Assembly (NCBI GenBank): GCA_021811275.1
Contig: JAJZPI010000011.1
Span: 1-41,985 of the forward strand
DNA from: Deltaproteobacteria bacterium
GTDB taxonomy: Bacteria > Desulfobacterota > Desulfarculia > Desulfarculales > Desulfarculaceae
Reading direction: 5' to 3'
DNA length: 41,985 bases
Shown here in pieces: positions 18,453 through 26,296 of the stretch. The notes beneath the pieces are model-generated. The model made no database searches, was not told where the DNA came from, and worked only from the letters and a program-made list of their open reading frames with translations. The translations under genes and the position numbers were made by a program. The stretch's first letter is position 1, and the number at the start of each line of letters is the position of its first letter.

Positions 18453-20093
18453 TTGGATCTCGATGAGCTTAAAATCCTTTTGGTGGGCGCGAGGCCGGAA
18501 ATCATCACCCGGCTGGAACAGGGCTTGGCCGCCGAGGGCCAGGTCCTTGGATTCCTGCGGGTGGCGGAGGGCTGGCCCCAAGCATGGGATATCTTGGCGG
18601 AGGCCAGGCCCAACCTGCTGCTGCTCGAACTGGACCAGCTTGCCGGCGGGGGGGCCAGCCCAGCGACGGATTGGATCGGCCGCCTGACCCAGCTTTGGCA
18701 GGAGCTGCCGGAACTGGCCGTGGTCGCCCTGGTGACGCCCGCCCTGGCCGGCCCGGAGCGGACCGGGCCGGCCGAACCGGCCCTGGCCGCCGGCATCCAG
18801 GACGTCATCGATCTCTGCGCAACGGCCGGGGACCGCGCCCGCCCGGGCCTGGGCGCCTCGCTACGCCGGGCCCGGCTCCGCCAGCGGGCCGTCGCCGACC
18901 TGCGCCGCAGCGAGCAACTGAACCGCTCCATCGTCACCAACCAGACCGAACTGATCTGCCGCTTCACCCCAGAAGGTGAGGTGACCTTTGCCAACCCCGC
19001 CTTCCGCCGCTACTTCCGCTGGGACCAGGGAGAGCGCCGCCGGCACAACATCTTCGCCCGCCAATCCGAACAAGAGCGCAAACGCACCTGGATGCAGCTG
19101 GAGGCCCTGACCCCCGAGCATCCCCTGGCCAGGGTCGAAAAGCCCTTCGTGGCCAAGAACGGCGAGGAACGCTGGCAGCAGTGGACCAACCTGGCCATCT
19201 TCGACCGCCGGGGCCGCCTGGTGGAATACCAGTCCGTGGGCACGGACATCACCGAGCGCAAGCGCATGGAGGAGGCATTACAGGTGGTCGAGGCCAACCT
19301 GCGCAGCCTGATCATCGCCAACGCCGACGCCATGATCGTGGTCGACGCCTCGGGCCAAGTGCGCTTCGTCAACCCCGCTGCCGAGGCCATGCTGGGCCGC
19401 CGGGCATCGGAGCTGGCCGGACGCGGCTTCGATTTCGCCCTCAACCTGGACAAGCGCCAGGAGATCCACCTGCTGGACGCCCAGGGCGAAGACCTGGTGG
19501 CCGAGATGCGCGTGGTGCAGACCAAATGGCAAGACCAGCCAGCCTTTTTGGCCAGCCTCCGCGACGTCACCGAGCTGGTGCGTCTGCGCGAGGAGCTGCG
19601 CTCGCTCTCTCTGGTCGACGAGCTGACCGGCCTGTTCAACCGGCGGGGCTTCACCACCCTGGCCCAGCAGCAACTCAAGACCGCCAACCGAATGAAGCGG
19701 CGCATGCGCCTGTTCTTCCTGGACCTGGACGAACTCAAGACCATCAACGACAACCTGGGTCACCGCATGGGCGACCAGGCGCTGGTGGCTGCGGCCGCGC
19801 TGCTCAAGGCCACCTTTCGCGAGTCGGACATCCTGGCCCGGGTGGGCGGCGACGAATTCGTGGCCTTGACCATGGAGGCCGAGGAGGACAGCACCTCGCC
19901 GGTCGGCGAGCGTCTCGAGGCCAACGTGCGCGAGTTCCAGGAGCGGGAAAAGCCCCTCTACCGCCTCTCCTTCAGCCTGGGCACCGCGCTTTACGACCCC
20001 GCCCTGCCCACCGCCCTTGAGGAACTCCTCTACCAGGCCGACATCTTGATGTATCAGAACAAGCGCCGCAAACAGGTCGCCCGCTCCGTCTGA
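18453..20093 (+). CDS. Diguanylate cyclase: degenerate receiver-like N-terminus, two PAS domains, GGDEF
   Basis: It synthesises c-di-GMP from two GTP. The 546 residues start with a receiver-like fold (LKILLVGARPEIITRLEQGL) lacking the paired acidic residues of a true receiver. PAS domains follow at about 165-285 (IVTNQTELICRFTPEGEV) and about 290-385 (NADAMIVVDASGQVRFVNPAA). The GGDEF domain has an intact GGDEF at 465-469 and the inhibitory RxxD site (RESD, 456-459) at the canonical five-residue spacing, so product feedback is expected. I chose TTG 18453 because GGAGGAA lies 7 nt upstream; a GTG at 18411 in frame has no such site. No transmembrane segment is visible. Confidence 0.92.
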   Translation: MDLDELKILLVGARPEIITRLEQGLAAEGQVLGFLRVAEGWPQAWDILAEARPNLLLLELDQLAGGGASPATDWIGRLTQLWQELPELAVVALVTPALAGPERTGPAEPALAAGIQDVIDLCATAGDRARPGLGASLRRARLRQRAVADLRRSEQLNRSIVTNQTELICRFTPEGEVTFANPAFRRYFRWDQGERRRHNIFARQSEQERKRTWMQLEALTPEHPLARVEKPFVAKNGEERWQQWTNLAIFDRRGRLVEYQSVGTDITERKRMEEALQVVEANLRSLIIANADAMIVVDASGQVRFVNPAAEAMLGRRASELAGRGFDFALNLDKRQEIHLLDAQGEDLVAEMRVVQTKWQDQPAFLASLRDVTELVRLREELRSLSLVDELTGLFNRRGFTTLAQQQLKTANRMKRRMRLFFLDLDELKTINDNLGHRMGDQALVAAAALLKATFRESDILARVGGDEFVALTMEAEEDSTSPVGERLEANVREFQEREKPLYRLSFSLGTALYDPALPTALEELLYQADILMYQNKRRKQVARSV

Positions 20094-20161
20094 CCCCCCC
20101 ATCCAAAGCCCCCCGAACATCCCCCCTTGACCGCCGGGCCGACCGGGGATGTAATTGCGGC

Positions 20162-20812
20162 ATGGAAACCCGCGCCCTCATCTTCGACTTCGACGGCACC
20201 CTGGCCGAACTCAACATCGACTTCGCGGCCATGAAGGCCGAGGTCCAGGACCTGGCCCGGCGCATGGGCCTGGCCGGGCCCTGGCCCAGCGAGGGCTACC
20301 TGCTCGAGCAGGTGGAATGGGCCGCCGAGGCCCTGGGCAACGGCTTCGCCGAAAAGGCCCTGGCGCTGATCACCAACCGCGAGCTGGCCAGCGCCCGGCT
20401 GGGGCGGCTGTTCCCCTTCACCCCCGGCCTGCTGGCTCGCGCCCGCGCCCTGGGCCTGGGGCTGGCCATCGTAAGCCGCAACTGCGGCGCGGCCATCCGC
20501 CTGGTATTCCCGGAGGTTGACAGCGCCTGCGACCTCTTTTTGCCCCGCGAGGCGGCCCCCCGCCCCAAGCCCGACCCCAGCCACCTGGCCGCGGCCCTGG
20601 ACGGCCTGGGGGTGAGCCCGGCCCAGGCGGCCGTGGTGGGCGACCACCCCATCGACGTGACCACCGCGCGCACCGCCGGCTGCCTGGCCGTGGGCGTGGC
20701 CAGCGGCCGGGTGGGGCCGGAGGACCTGGCCCGAGCCGGGGCCGGCCTGGTGCTGGCCGACGCCAGGGGCCTGCTGGAGGCCCTGGGCCTGGCCCCTGGA
20801 CCCCGGGAATAG
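20162..20812 (+). CDS. HAD-family hydrolase, phosphoglycolate-phosphatase-like
   Basis: This is a cytoplasmic HAD-superfamily phosphatase of 216 residues. Motif I is DFDGTL (nucleophile D9, acid D11), motif II is the Ser of AIVSRNCG, motif III the Lys of PRPKPDPSH, and motif IV is VVGDHPIDV. A helical cap lies at about 18-75. The substrate cannot be read from sequence; phosphoglycolate phosphatase or a pyrophosphatase-like activity is possible. It lies 68 nt after the diguanylate cyclase on the same strand, probably co-transcribed but functionally unrelated. Confidence 0.88.
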   Translation: METRALIFDFDGTLAELNIDFAAMKAEVQDLARRMGLAGPWPSEGYLLEQVEWAAEALGNGFAEKALALITNRELASARLGRLFPFTPGLLARARALGLGLAIVSRNCGAAIRLVFPEVDSACDLFLPREAAPRPKPDPSHLAAALDGLGVSPAQAAVVGDHPIDVTTARTAGCLAVGVASGRVGPEDLARAGAGLVLADARGLLEALGLAPGPRE

Positions 20813-21049
20813 ACGGGATGCCCCGGGCCCGGCCGCCCGGGCAAGGGGCGTGCCAGCCGGGCGGCGGGGTCGGCCTGTCATATTTTTTCCGATATTACAT
20901 AAGCTTAATCCTTAAGATCGCCCTCGGCCCGCGCCAAGGGCGCTGCCCGGGGCCATGTGGTATGATGGCCTCCCCCGGGCAGGAAAGCCCTTTGTGCTCC
21001 CAGGCCCGAACAGTTTTCAGGAAAAATTATCATCTAGCCAATTTTCGGA

Positions 21050-21078
21050 TTGACACCCCCACATCTTGTGTGTACTAA
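21050..21078 (+). promoter_or_regulatory. Probable nrdD promoter
   Basis: A perfect -35 TTGACA (21050-21055) is followed after 17 bp by TACTAA (21073-21078). Initiation near 21085 would give a leader of about 150 nt. Confidence 0.65.
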
Positions 21079-21096
21079 TGGTCCCGGTACAAGATG
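21062..21096. promoter_or_regulatory. Inverted repeat over the nrdD -10 region
   Basis: CATCTTGT (21062-21069) and ACAAGATG (21089-21096) form perfect 8-bp arms flanking the -10 element and presumed start site, an arrangement typical of a repressor operator. The left arm continues as TTGTGT, partly resembling an NrdR box, but the match to the 16-bp NrdR consensus is incomplete. The regulator is unknown. Confidence 0.5.
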
Positions 21097-21236
21097 CTGC
21101 ACCAAAGCCGAACGCCAGACCGGAGAGCGCGAACGCTTTTTTTGGGGTCAACTGAGCGGGTTAGCCGCCGCCGGCCCCGGGGGCAGCGCCTAAAGAGTCG
21201 AATCAGCCACCTTCCAAGACCGCGGGGAGATGCCAC

Positions 21237-23375
21237 ATGGCCCAGCTGACAGTGGTGGAGAACAATCTGCCGATTCCTCACAGCACCGAGACCACGGACA
21301 TGGCCCTCTTCGTGCGCGGCAGCGCCGAGGAGATGGACAGCTGGAATCGGGCGCGCATCGAGGACGCGCTTATCCGCGAAACCCTGCTCGACGAGGGCAC
21401 CGCGCGGCAGATCGCCACTGAAATCGAGACCATGATCACCTCGGCTGGCATCAAGATGGTGACCGCCCCCCTGATCCGCGAGCTGGTCAACTACAAGCTC
21501 ATCGAACGCGGCCTGGAGGAGGAGCGTCTGCGCCACACCCGTTTGGGCGTGCCCCTCTACGACGTGGACAACATGATCCGCCTGCCCAACAAGGAGAACG
21601 CCAACGTTCCCCACGGGCCGGAGGCCACCAACCTCACCCTGGCCGAGTCCATCAAGAAGGAATACGCGCTCATCAACGTCTTCTCCCGCGAGGTGGGAGA
21701 CGCCCACATGCGCGGCGATTTGCACCTGCACGACCTGGGCTTCGTCGACCGCCCCTACTGCTCCGGCCAGAGCCTGGAATACATCAAGAAGTTCGGGCTC
21801 AACCTGCCCAACTCCCTGGCGCTCGCCAAGCCGGCCAAGCACGCCGAGGTGCTCCTGGCCCACATGGTCAAGTTCGCCGCCGCCCTGCAGTCCAACTTCG
21901 CCGGGGCCATCGGCTGGGACGCGGTCAACCTCTTCTTCGCCCCCTACCTGGAGAGCCTAAGCGACCGAGAGGTCAAGCAGATCGCCCAGATGCTCATCTT
22001 CGAGTTCTCCCAGCAGGCCGTGGCCAGGGGCGGCCAGGCCATCTTCACCGACATCAACCTCTACTGGGAAGTGCCCAAGCACTTCGAGAACGTCCCGGCC
22101 ATCGGCCCCGACGGCCAGTACACCGGCAAGACCTACGCCGAATACGAGAAGGTCGCCCAACGCTTCGTGTGGAAGCTCTTCGAGGTCTACAAGGAGGGCG
22201 ACGGCGCCGGCCGGCCCTTCTTCTTCCCCAAGCCCCTGGTGCACATCACCGAGAAGTTCTTCCAGACCGAAGGCCACATGGACTTCCTGCACCACATCTG
22301 CGACGTGGCCGCCACCATGGGCAACACCTACTTCGTCTTCGACCGCGGCCAAACCGCCAAGATCAGCGAGTGCTGCCGGCTTTCCTTCAAGCTGGAAAAG
22401 AGCGACATCGAAGACGCCAAGACCCCCTGGAAGATGCGCTACAGCGCCCTGCAGAACGTCACCCTGAACCTGCCGCGCATCGCCTACGAGGCCGGAGGCG
22501 ACGAGGCGCGCCTGTTCCACATCCTCCGCCAGCGCATAGAGCTGGCCGCCCAGGCCCACCTGCAAAAACGCAACTTCATCCAGGAGCTCCTGGACCACGG
22601 CCCCACCGGACCCCTGGCGCTGTTGGCCATGAACCTGGACGGCCAGTCCTACTTGCGCATGCACCGGGTGACTTATCTCATCGGCATGGTGGGCTTGAAC
22701 GAAATGGTCAAGGAGCACCTGGGCCAGGAGCTGCACGACTCCGAGGAGGCCATGCGCTTCGGCCTCAAGGTCATAGCCCACATGAAGCTCCTCTGCGACC
22801 ACTTCGCCGCCCGCCACAACATGCGCTTCGTGCTGGAGCAGACTCCGGCCGAATCCACGGCCTACCGCTTCGCCAAGCTCGATCTCAAGCACTTCCCCGA
22901 ACGCGCCCGCCACACCGTCAAGGGCGACATCTTCCGGGGCGAGGTCTACTACACCAACTCAACCCTCTTCAACGTCGGCGCGCCCGTAAACTCCATCGAG
23001 CGCGTCAAGCTCGAAGGCCGCTTCCATCCCATAATCGAGGCCGGGGCCATCACCCACGTCTGGCTGGGAGAGCAGCGCCCCGCCAAGGAGTCGCTGGCCA
23101 ACTTCGTCATCAAGATCTTCCGCGACACCAAAAACGACCAGGTGGCCTTCAGCCCCGAGTTCACCTGCTGCCGCGCCTGCGGACGCAACGAACGCGGCCT
23201 GGTCGAGGCCTGCCCGGCCTGCGGCTCCGGCGACATCGAGCAAATCACCCGCATCACCGGCTACTTCACCCGCATCTCCTCATGGAACAAGGGCAAGCTG
23301 GGCGAACTAAAAGACCGCTACCGCAACCCCGGCTTCACCAAGGCCGAGGAGGCGGGAGAGGCGAAGGCAGTTTGA
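21237..23375 (+). CDS. nrdD: Anaerobic (class III) ribonucleoside-triphosphate reductase NrdD
   Basis: NrdD reduces ribonucleotides to deoxyribonucleotides with an oxygen-sensitive glycyl radical. The 712 residues begin with an ATP-cone-like allosteric region (about 35-85, WNRARIEDALIRETLLDEG). The reductase core follows (GHMDFLHHICDVAATMGNTY, ISECCRLSF). A zinc-type cysteine cluster at C645/C648 and C659/C662 is next, then the C-terminal radical loop RITGYFTRISSW with the predicted radical glycine at G675. A GGGAG ribosome binding site lies 8 nt before the ATG. The downstream redoxin and nrdG genes are in the same orientation. Confidence 0.96.
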   Translation: MAQLTVVENNLPIPHSTETTDMALFVRGSAEEMDSWNRARIEDALIRETLLDEGTARQIATEIETMITSAGIKMVTAPLIRELVNYKLIERGLEEERLRHTRLGVPLYDVDNMIRLPNKENANVPHGPEATNLTLAESIKKEYALINVFSREVGDAHMRGDLHLHDLGFVDRPYCSGQSLEYIKKFGLNLPNSLALAKPAKHAEVLLAHMVKFAAALQSNFAGAIGWDAVNLFFAPYLESLSDREVKQIAQMLIFEFSQQAVARGGQAIFTDINLYWEVPKHFENVPAIGPDGQYTGKTYAEYEKVAQRFVWKLFEVYKEGDGAGRPFFFPKPLVHITEKFFQTEGHMDFLHHICDVAATMGNTYFVFDRGQTAKISECCRLSFKLEKSDIEDAKTPWKMRYSALQNVTLNLPRIAYEAGGDEARLFHILRQRIELAAQAHLQKRNFIQELLDHGPTGPLALLAMNLDGQSYLRMHRVTYLIGMVGLNEMVKEHLGQELHDSEEAMRFGLKVIAHMKLLCDHFAARHNMRFVLEQTPAESTAYRFAKLDLKHFPERARHTVKGDIFRGEVYYTNSTLFNVGAPVNSIERVKLEGRFHPIIEAGAITHVWLGEQRPAKESLANFVIKIFRDTKNDQVAFSPEFTCCRACGRNERGLVEACPACGSGDIEQITRITGYFTRISSWNKGKLGELKDRYRNPGFTKAEEAGEAKAV

Positions 23376-23382
23376 AGAGTTG

Positions 23383-23420
23383 CCGGGGAGGGGCTTTTTT
23401 TAAAAAAAGCCCCTCCCCGG
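23383..23420. terminator. Perfect 38-bp palindrome after nrdD (bidirectional terminator-like)
   Basis: Arms CCGGGGAGGGGCTTTTTTT and its exact complement abut without a spacer, beginning 8 nt after the nrdD stop. The GC-rich stem with central T7/A7 can act as an intrinsic terminator, fully or partly ending transcription after nrdD. It is also the left outer hairpin of a larger mosaic repeat. Confidence 0.75.
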
Positions 23421-23588
23421 AACCCTCCCCAAAAAACTTTGGGGGGTTAAAGGGCAAGAAAACCAAAGTGAACAAAGCCCTTCACGGATGGGGACCAGAA
23501 GGGCCGGAGGCGAACAAGGGGTGCGCTAAAGTTTTTTGGGGATGGGGTCCGGGGAAACCTCTTTTGTTCACAAAAGGGGTTTCCCCGG
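23417..23588. repeat. Composite intergenic repeat: imperfect terminal inverted repeats plus right-hand hairpin
   Basis: An imperfect inverted repeat of about 24 bp (CCGGAACCCTCCCCAAAAAA... at 23417-23440, and its near-complement at 23528-23552) flanks an 87-bp core with no ORF of note. The right end continues into a hairpin with 18-bp arms (23549-23566 and 23571-23588, one mismatch) around a TTCA loop. The symmetry resembles a small non-autonomous mobile or REP-like element. It sits between nrdD and its redoxin gene. Confidence 0.7.
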
Positions 23589-23617
23589 GGCTCTCCCCGC
23601 AGAGGGAGGAGCTGGTC

Positions 23618-23869
23618 ATGACGCTGTTTACCAAGCCGGGCTGCGAGAAGTGCCACTACATCACCGACAAGTTCGACCTGAACAAGCTGGGCATCAAACA
23701 GGACGTGTTGGGGCCGGAGAACGCCGACGCCTTGGCGCACCTGGCCTGGCACGAGCTGGTGGACGTGGCCGAGCGCGAGCTGCCCATCCTGGTCCTGGAC
23801 GACATGAGCCACATTTCCGGGGCCATCAAGATCAAATCCTTCCTGAGCCAGATCGAGGGGCGTGCCTGA
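23618..23869 (+). CDS. Small glutaredoxin/NrdH-like redoxin
   Basis: An 83-residue thioredoxin-fold protein with the redox motif C9-E-K-C12 immediately after the first strand (MTLFTKPGCEKCHYI) and the expected cis-Pro region (ERELPILVLDD). It is preceded by a strong GGAGGA ribosome binding site 7 nt before the ATG. It lies between nrdD and nrdG, where it could supply electrons to the class III reductase, as redoxins do for one NrdD subgroup. This role is inferred from position. It could instead be a general redoxin. Confidence 0.82.
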   Translation: MTLFTKPGCEKCHYITDKFDLNKLGIKQDVLGPENADALAHLAWHELVDVAERELPILVLDDMSHISGAIKIKSFLSQIEGRA

Positions 23870-23945
23870 TTTTTCCTCCGGCGCCCGGACCAGCGGTGGC
23901 CAAGGCCGCCGCCGTCCTCCGGCGGCCTTGCGCGAGCGGACGGGC

Positions 23946-24674
23946 ATGAACCTCAGGGCCGGGGCGCCGCCCATCAAGGGCTTCATCGAGACCAGCTTCG
24001 TGGATTGGCGCGGGGCCGTGGCCGCCGTGCTCTTTCTGCCTGGCTGCGACTTGGCCTGCCCCTTCTGCCACAACTACACCCTGGCCAGCGACCCCGACTC
24101 CTACCTGACCCTGGAGCTGGAGGCGGTGCTGGCGCGCTTGGCGGAGTTCGCGGGCTGGATCGACGGAGTGGTGGTCAGCGGGGGCGAACCCACCCTGCAC
24201 CCGGGGCTGGACGAGCTTCTAGACCGGATCAAGGCCGCGGGCTTCAAGACCAAGCTGGACACCAACGGCCTCAAGCCGGGGGCGCTCCAGGATCTTTGCC
24301 GCCGCGGGCTGGTGGACATGGTGGCCATGGATGTCAAGGCCCCCCTGGAGCCTTTGGCCTATGCCCGGGCCGCGGGCAAGGCGGTTGATATCGCGGCCCT
24401 GGCCGAGTCCATCGCCTTCCTGATCCGAGGCGGGGCGGCCCACGAGTTCCGCTCCACCATCTGGCCGGCCTGGCACGGCGAGCGGGAGCTCAAGGCCATG
24501 GGCCAGGCGCTCGAGGGGGCCCGGGCCTGGACCCTGCAGGCCATGAATCCCCAGAACGCCTGGCGCCCCCAGGCCCTGGGCGAGGGCGCGCCCTACAGTC
24601 AAGAAGACATCGCCCGCCTGCAGCGGGAGCTGGCCGACCCGGTCCTGCGCGCGCCCCATGGCCAGGACGCCTGA
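23946..24674 (+). CDS. nrdG: Anaerobic ribonucleotide reductase activating radical-SAM protein (NrdG)
   Basis: NrdG uses a 4Fe-4S cluster and S-adenosylmethionine to generate the glycyl radical on NrdD. From the ATG at 23946 it is 242 residues. The radical-SAM motif C34-x3-C38-x2-C41 (LPGCDLACPFCHN) is intact, followed by VVSGGEPTLHPGL and LDTNGLKP. The frame extends back to a GTG at 23862 overlapping the redoxin stop, but those 28 residues are low-complexity and basic, so the ATG at the family N-terminus (IKGFIETSFVDWRG) is preferred despite a weak ribosome binding site. Confidence 0.93.
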   Translation: MNLRAGAPPIKGFIETSFVDWRGAVAAVLFLPGCDLACPFCHNYTLASDPDSYLTLELEAVLARLAEFAGWIDGVVVSGGEPTLHPGLDELLDRIKAAGFKTKLDTNGLKPGALQDLCRRGLVDMVAMDVKAPLEPLAYARAAGKAVDIAALAESIAFLIRGGAAHEFRSTIWPAWHGERELKAMGQALEGARAWTLQAMNPQNAWRPQALGEGAPYSQEDIARLQRELADPVLRAPHGQDA

Positions 24675-24693
24675 CCGGCACCCGCCTCCCGGC

Positions 24694-24711
24694 GAAACGG
24701 CCCGCCGTTTC
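24694..24711. terminator. Hairpin after nrdG
   Basis: GAAACGGC-CC-GCCGTTTC forms an 8-bp stem 20 nt after the nrdG stop. No T-run follows on the plus strand, so terminator function is uncertain. Confidence 0.4.
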
Positions 24712-24794
24712 ACAGAGCAGATGTTTGTGAAAAAAACCGAGGCAGCTCTTTCCGCACGGACAAGGCTGCCCCGCCGCGTCGAGGTGGAGCGCCC

Positions 24795-25697
24795 ATGAAC
24801 TCCTTGAGGCTCTTGGCCTTCGACGGCGGCGGGGCTCTGTGCCTCTATCTGCGTCTGGGCGGAGTGAGCCGGGTGCTGGTGGACTGCGGCTGTCCGTCCC
24901 CGGCCGCTCCCCTGGCCTTTCTGCGCGAGCAGGGTGAGCTTGGCCCCTTGCGGCCTTTGAGCCGGCACCTGCGCCCGGCCGACCTGGGGGCCAAGAGCGA
25001 GGTCTGGCTGGGGGTCCTGGGCCTGGTGCGGGGCCTGGCGCTTCGGCCCGGGGGCTCCTGGGTATTCTGGCAATCCCTGCCCCGCCAGGGCCCGGGCTTC
25101 AGCCTGCAGGCCAGGGTGCTGCCCAGGCAGGAGGTGCCGGGCACCCCCGAGCTGGACTTCTTCGAGCCGCCGCTGATGGTGCTGGGGCTGAGCGGAGGCC
25201 AGATCGCCGCGGGCGGCGGGGGGCCGGCGCGGTGGACGGCCCGCTCGGCCCTGGCCTGCTCCCTGCCCCGCCTGCCCGCCCAGGGTGGCGACCTTCTGGT
25301 GCGGAGCGATCTGCCGGAGGCGGATTGGCGCGCCCTTCAGGCCGATCCTGGCCTGAGACCGCAACCGGAGCGCCCGGCCCTGCTCTCCGAGGTCCCGGCG
25401 GCGGCGCCGCCCCCGGCTGAGCCAGCCGTCGAGGCGGGCCGCCTGCTGGAGCGCGGGCTGCTTTTGGGTCTCCTGCCCTGGCTGATACTGGGCGGGCTCT
25501 GTCCGGGGGCGGGCGAGGGATTCCTTTCCACTGACAGCCAAGGGGAGGTAAGCCTGCGCACCCCGCCCGTGGGCAGCCTCAGCCTGGAGGCCAACGAGCA
25601 GGGATCGCTCCAGCTCCACGCCCGGCCTCTGGCCGGCAATCTCCTGGCCTGGCGGGGAAGCTTCGGCCCGGGACTCAGCCGCCCAGTATCTGCCTGA
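24795..25697 (+). CDS. Unrecognised protein, 300 residues
   Basis: I do not recognise a family. The ATG at 24795 has GGTGGAG upstream. The N-terminus (LRLLAFDGGGALCLYLRLGGVSRVLVDCGC) superficially recalls the first strands of a metallo-beta-lactamase fold, but no HxHxDH metal site exists. A Pro/Ala-rich linker (about 195-215) precedes one hydrophobic stretch (about 222-240, LLLGLLPWLILGGLCPG) that could be a membrane helix. The last 23 bp overlap the 3' end of the convergent cheY. Codon composition matches the neighbours, and the frame is open with normal third-position GC bias, so it is probably a real gene. Confidence 0.6.
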   Translation: MNSLRLLAFDGGGALCLYLRLGGVSRVLVDCGCPSPAAPLAFLREQGELGPLRPLSRHLRPADLGAKSEVWLGVLGLVRGLALRPGGSWVFWQSLPRQGPGFSLQARVLPRQEVPGTPELDFFEPPLMVLGLSGGQIAAGGGGPARWTARSALACSLPRLPAQGGDLLVRSDLPEADWRALQADPGLRPQPERPALLSEVPAAAPPPAEPAVEAGRLLERGLLLGLLPWLILGGLCPGAGEGFLSTDSQGEVSLRTPPVGSLSLEANEQGSLQLHARPLAGNLLAWRGSFGPGLSRPVSA

Positions 25698-26058
25698 GCT
25701 TGGTTTCCAGGATCTCCACCGTGAAGGGCTTGACGATATAGTTGCTGACCCCGGCCCGGATGGCCTGAACCACGTGGTCCTTCATGCCCTCGGCCGTGAG
25801 CATTATGAAGGGCAGGCCCTTCAGTTCGTCGCTGCTGCGCACGTGGACCAGCAGCTGCAGGCCATTCATCACCGGCATGTTCCAGTCGGAAATGACCAGG
25901 TCGATTATCTCCCGCTCCAGGATGGAGACCGCCTCCTCGCCGTTGGCCGCTTCCACGACGTTGTTGAGGCTCAACTCCGAAAGGGCATTTCGGATCAGCT
26001 TGCGCATAGCCGGGAAGTCGTCGACGATGAGCACGCGCATGCCAGGTTCGATAGGCAT
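25675..26058 (-). CDS. cheY: CheY-type response regulator (system 2)
   Basis: A stand-alone receiver of 127 residues. The acidic pocket (VLIVDDFPAM), phosphoacceptor D58 in SDWNMPVMNG (very like classical CheY), the Thr of MLTAEG and the Lys of YIVKPF are intact. I chose the ATG at 26058, 8 nt after GGAGG; a TTG two codons upstream is less likely. It is transcribed divergently from the second cheA and converges with the unknown gene at 24795. It is the likely phosphate acceptor for that CheA. Confidence 0.94.
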   Translation of the reverse strand: MPIEPGMRVLIVDDFPAMRKLIRNALSELSLNNVVEAANGEEAVSILEREIIDLVISDWNMPVMNGLQLLVHVRSSDELKGLPFIMLTAEGMKDHVVQAIRAGVSNYIVKPFTVEILETKLRQILGG

Positions 26059-26152
26059 AGTCAAGGCCTCCAGCGGGGAATTGACGCGGATGCGGAGTAA
26101 CGGCCCAAACTCGATAAAAACGCCAGCCTAAGATTGCTGTTTTTTTTGGGAG

Positions 26153-26182
26153 AGTATAGCTGATAGAATGGCCAAGCCACAA
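26153..26182 (-). promoter_or_regulatory. Possible promoter of the divergent cheY
   Basis: On the minus strand, TATACT (26153-26158) follows TTGTGG (26177-26182) with an 18-bp spacer. The -10 is good and the -35 is weak. The rest of the 238-bp divergent region (26059-26296) contains a T8 run at 26140-26147 and no recognised sigma28 or sigma54 element for cheA. Confidence 0.35.
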
Positions 26183-26296
26183 TAATCAAGCCCAGGCCGC
26201 TTGAGTTGCCCCTTCCGGCCGCCTACCGCGCCGGCCTGGGGCGGGAACGGTCGAGCCTTGTGCAATCCGATATACACACAGGGGCTGTGGCAGCCA

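Larger units (their letters stand above)
20813..21236 (+). other. Intergenic region upstream of nrdD
   Basis: This is a 424-bp gap. The first part is GC-rich. A local AT-rich patch at about 20880-20915 contains CTGTCA followed 17 bp later by CATAAG, a weak promoter-like pair. The clear promoter lies at 21050-21078. The leader contains a small hairpin, AGCG-CGAA-CGCT (extended by G-U/A-U pairs, 21123-21140), whose 3' arm runs into a T7 tract (21137-21143). This is a possible attenuator, but weak. An 86-codon frame at 20818-21078 has no protein-like features. Confidence 0.55.

Noticed and set aside
20818-21078. 86-codon plus-strand frame before nrdD
   Set aside because: No ribosome binding site, no protein-like composition, and it contains the nrdD promoter.
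21085-21236. Cobalamin riboswitch in the nrdD leader
   Set aside because: The leader is too short and lacks a B12 box and the conserved core. GCCACATGG at the start codon is only a chance resemblance.
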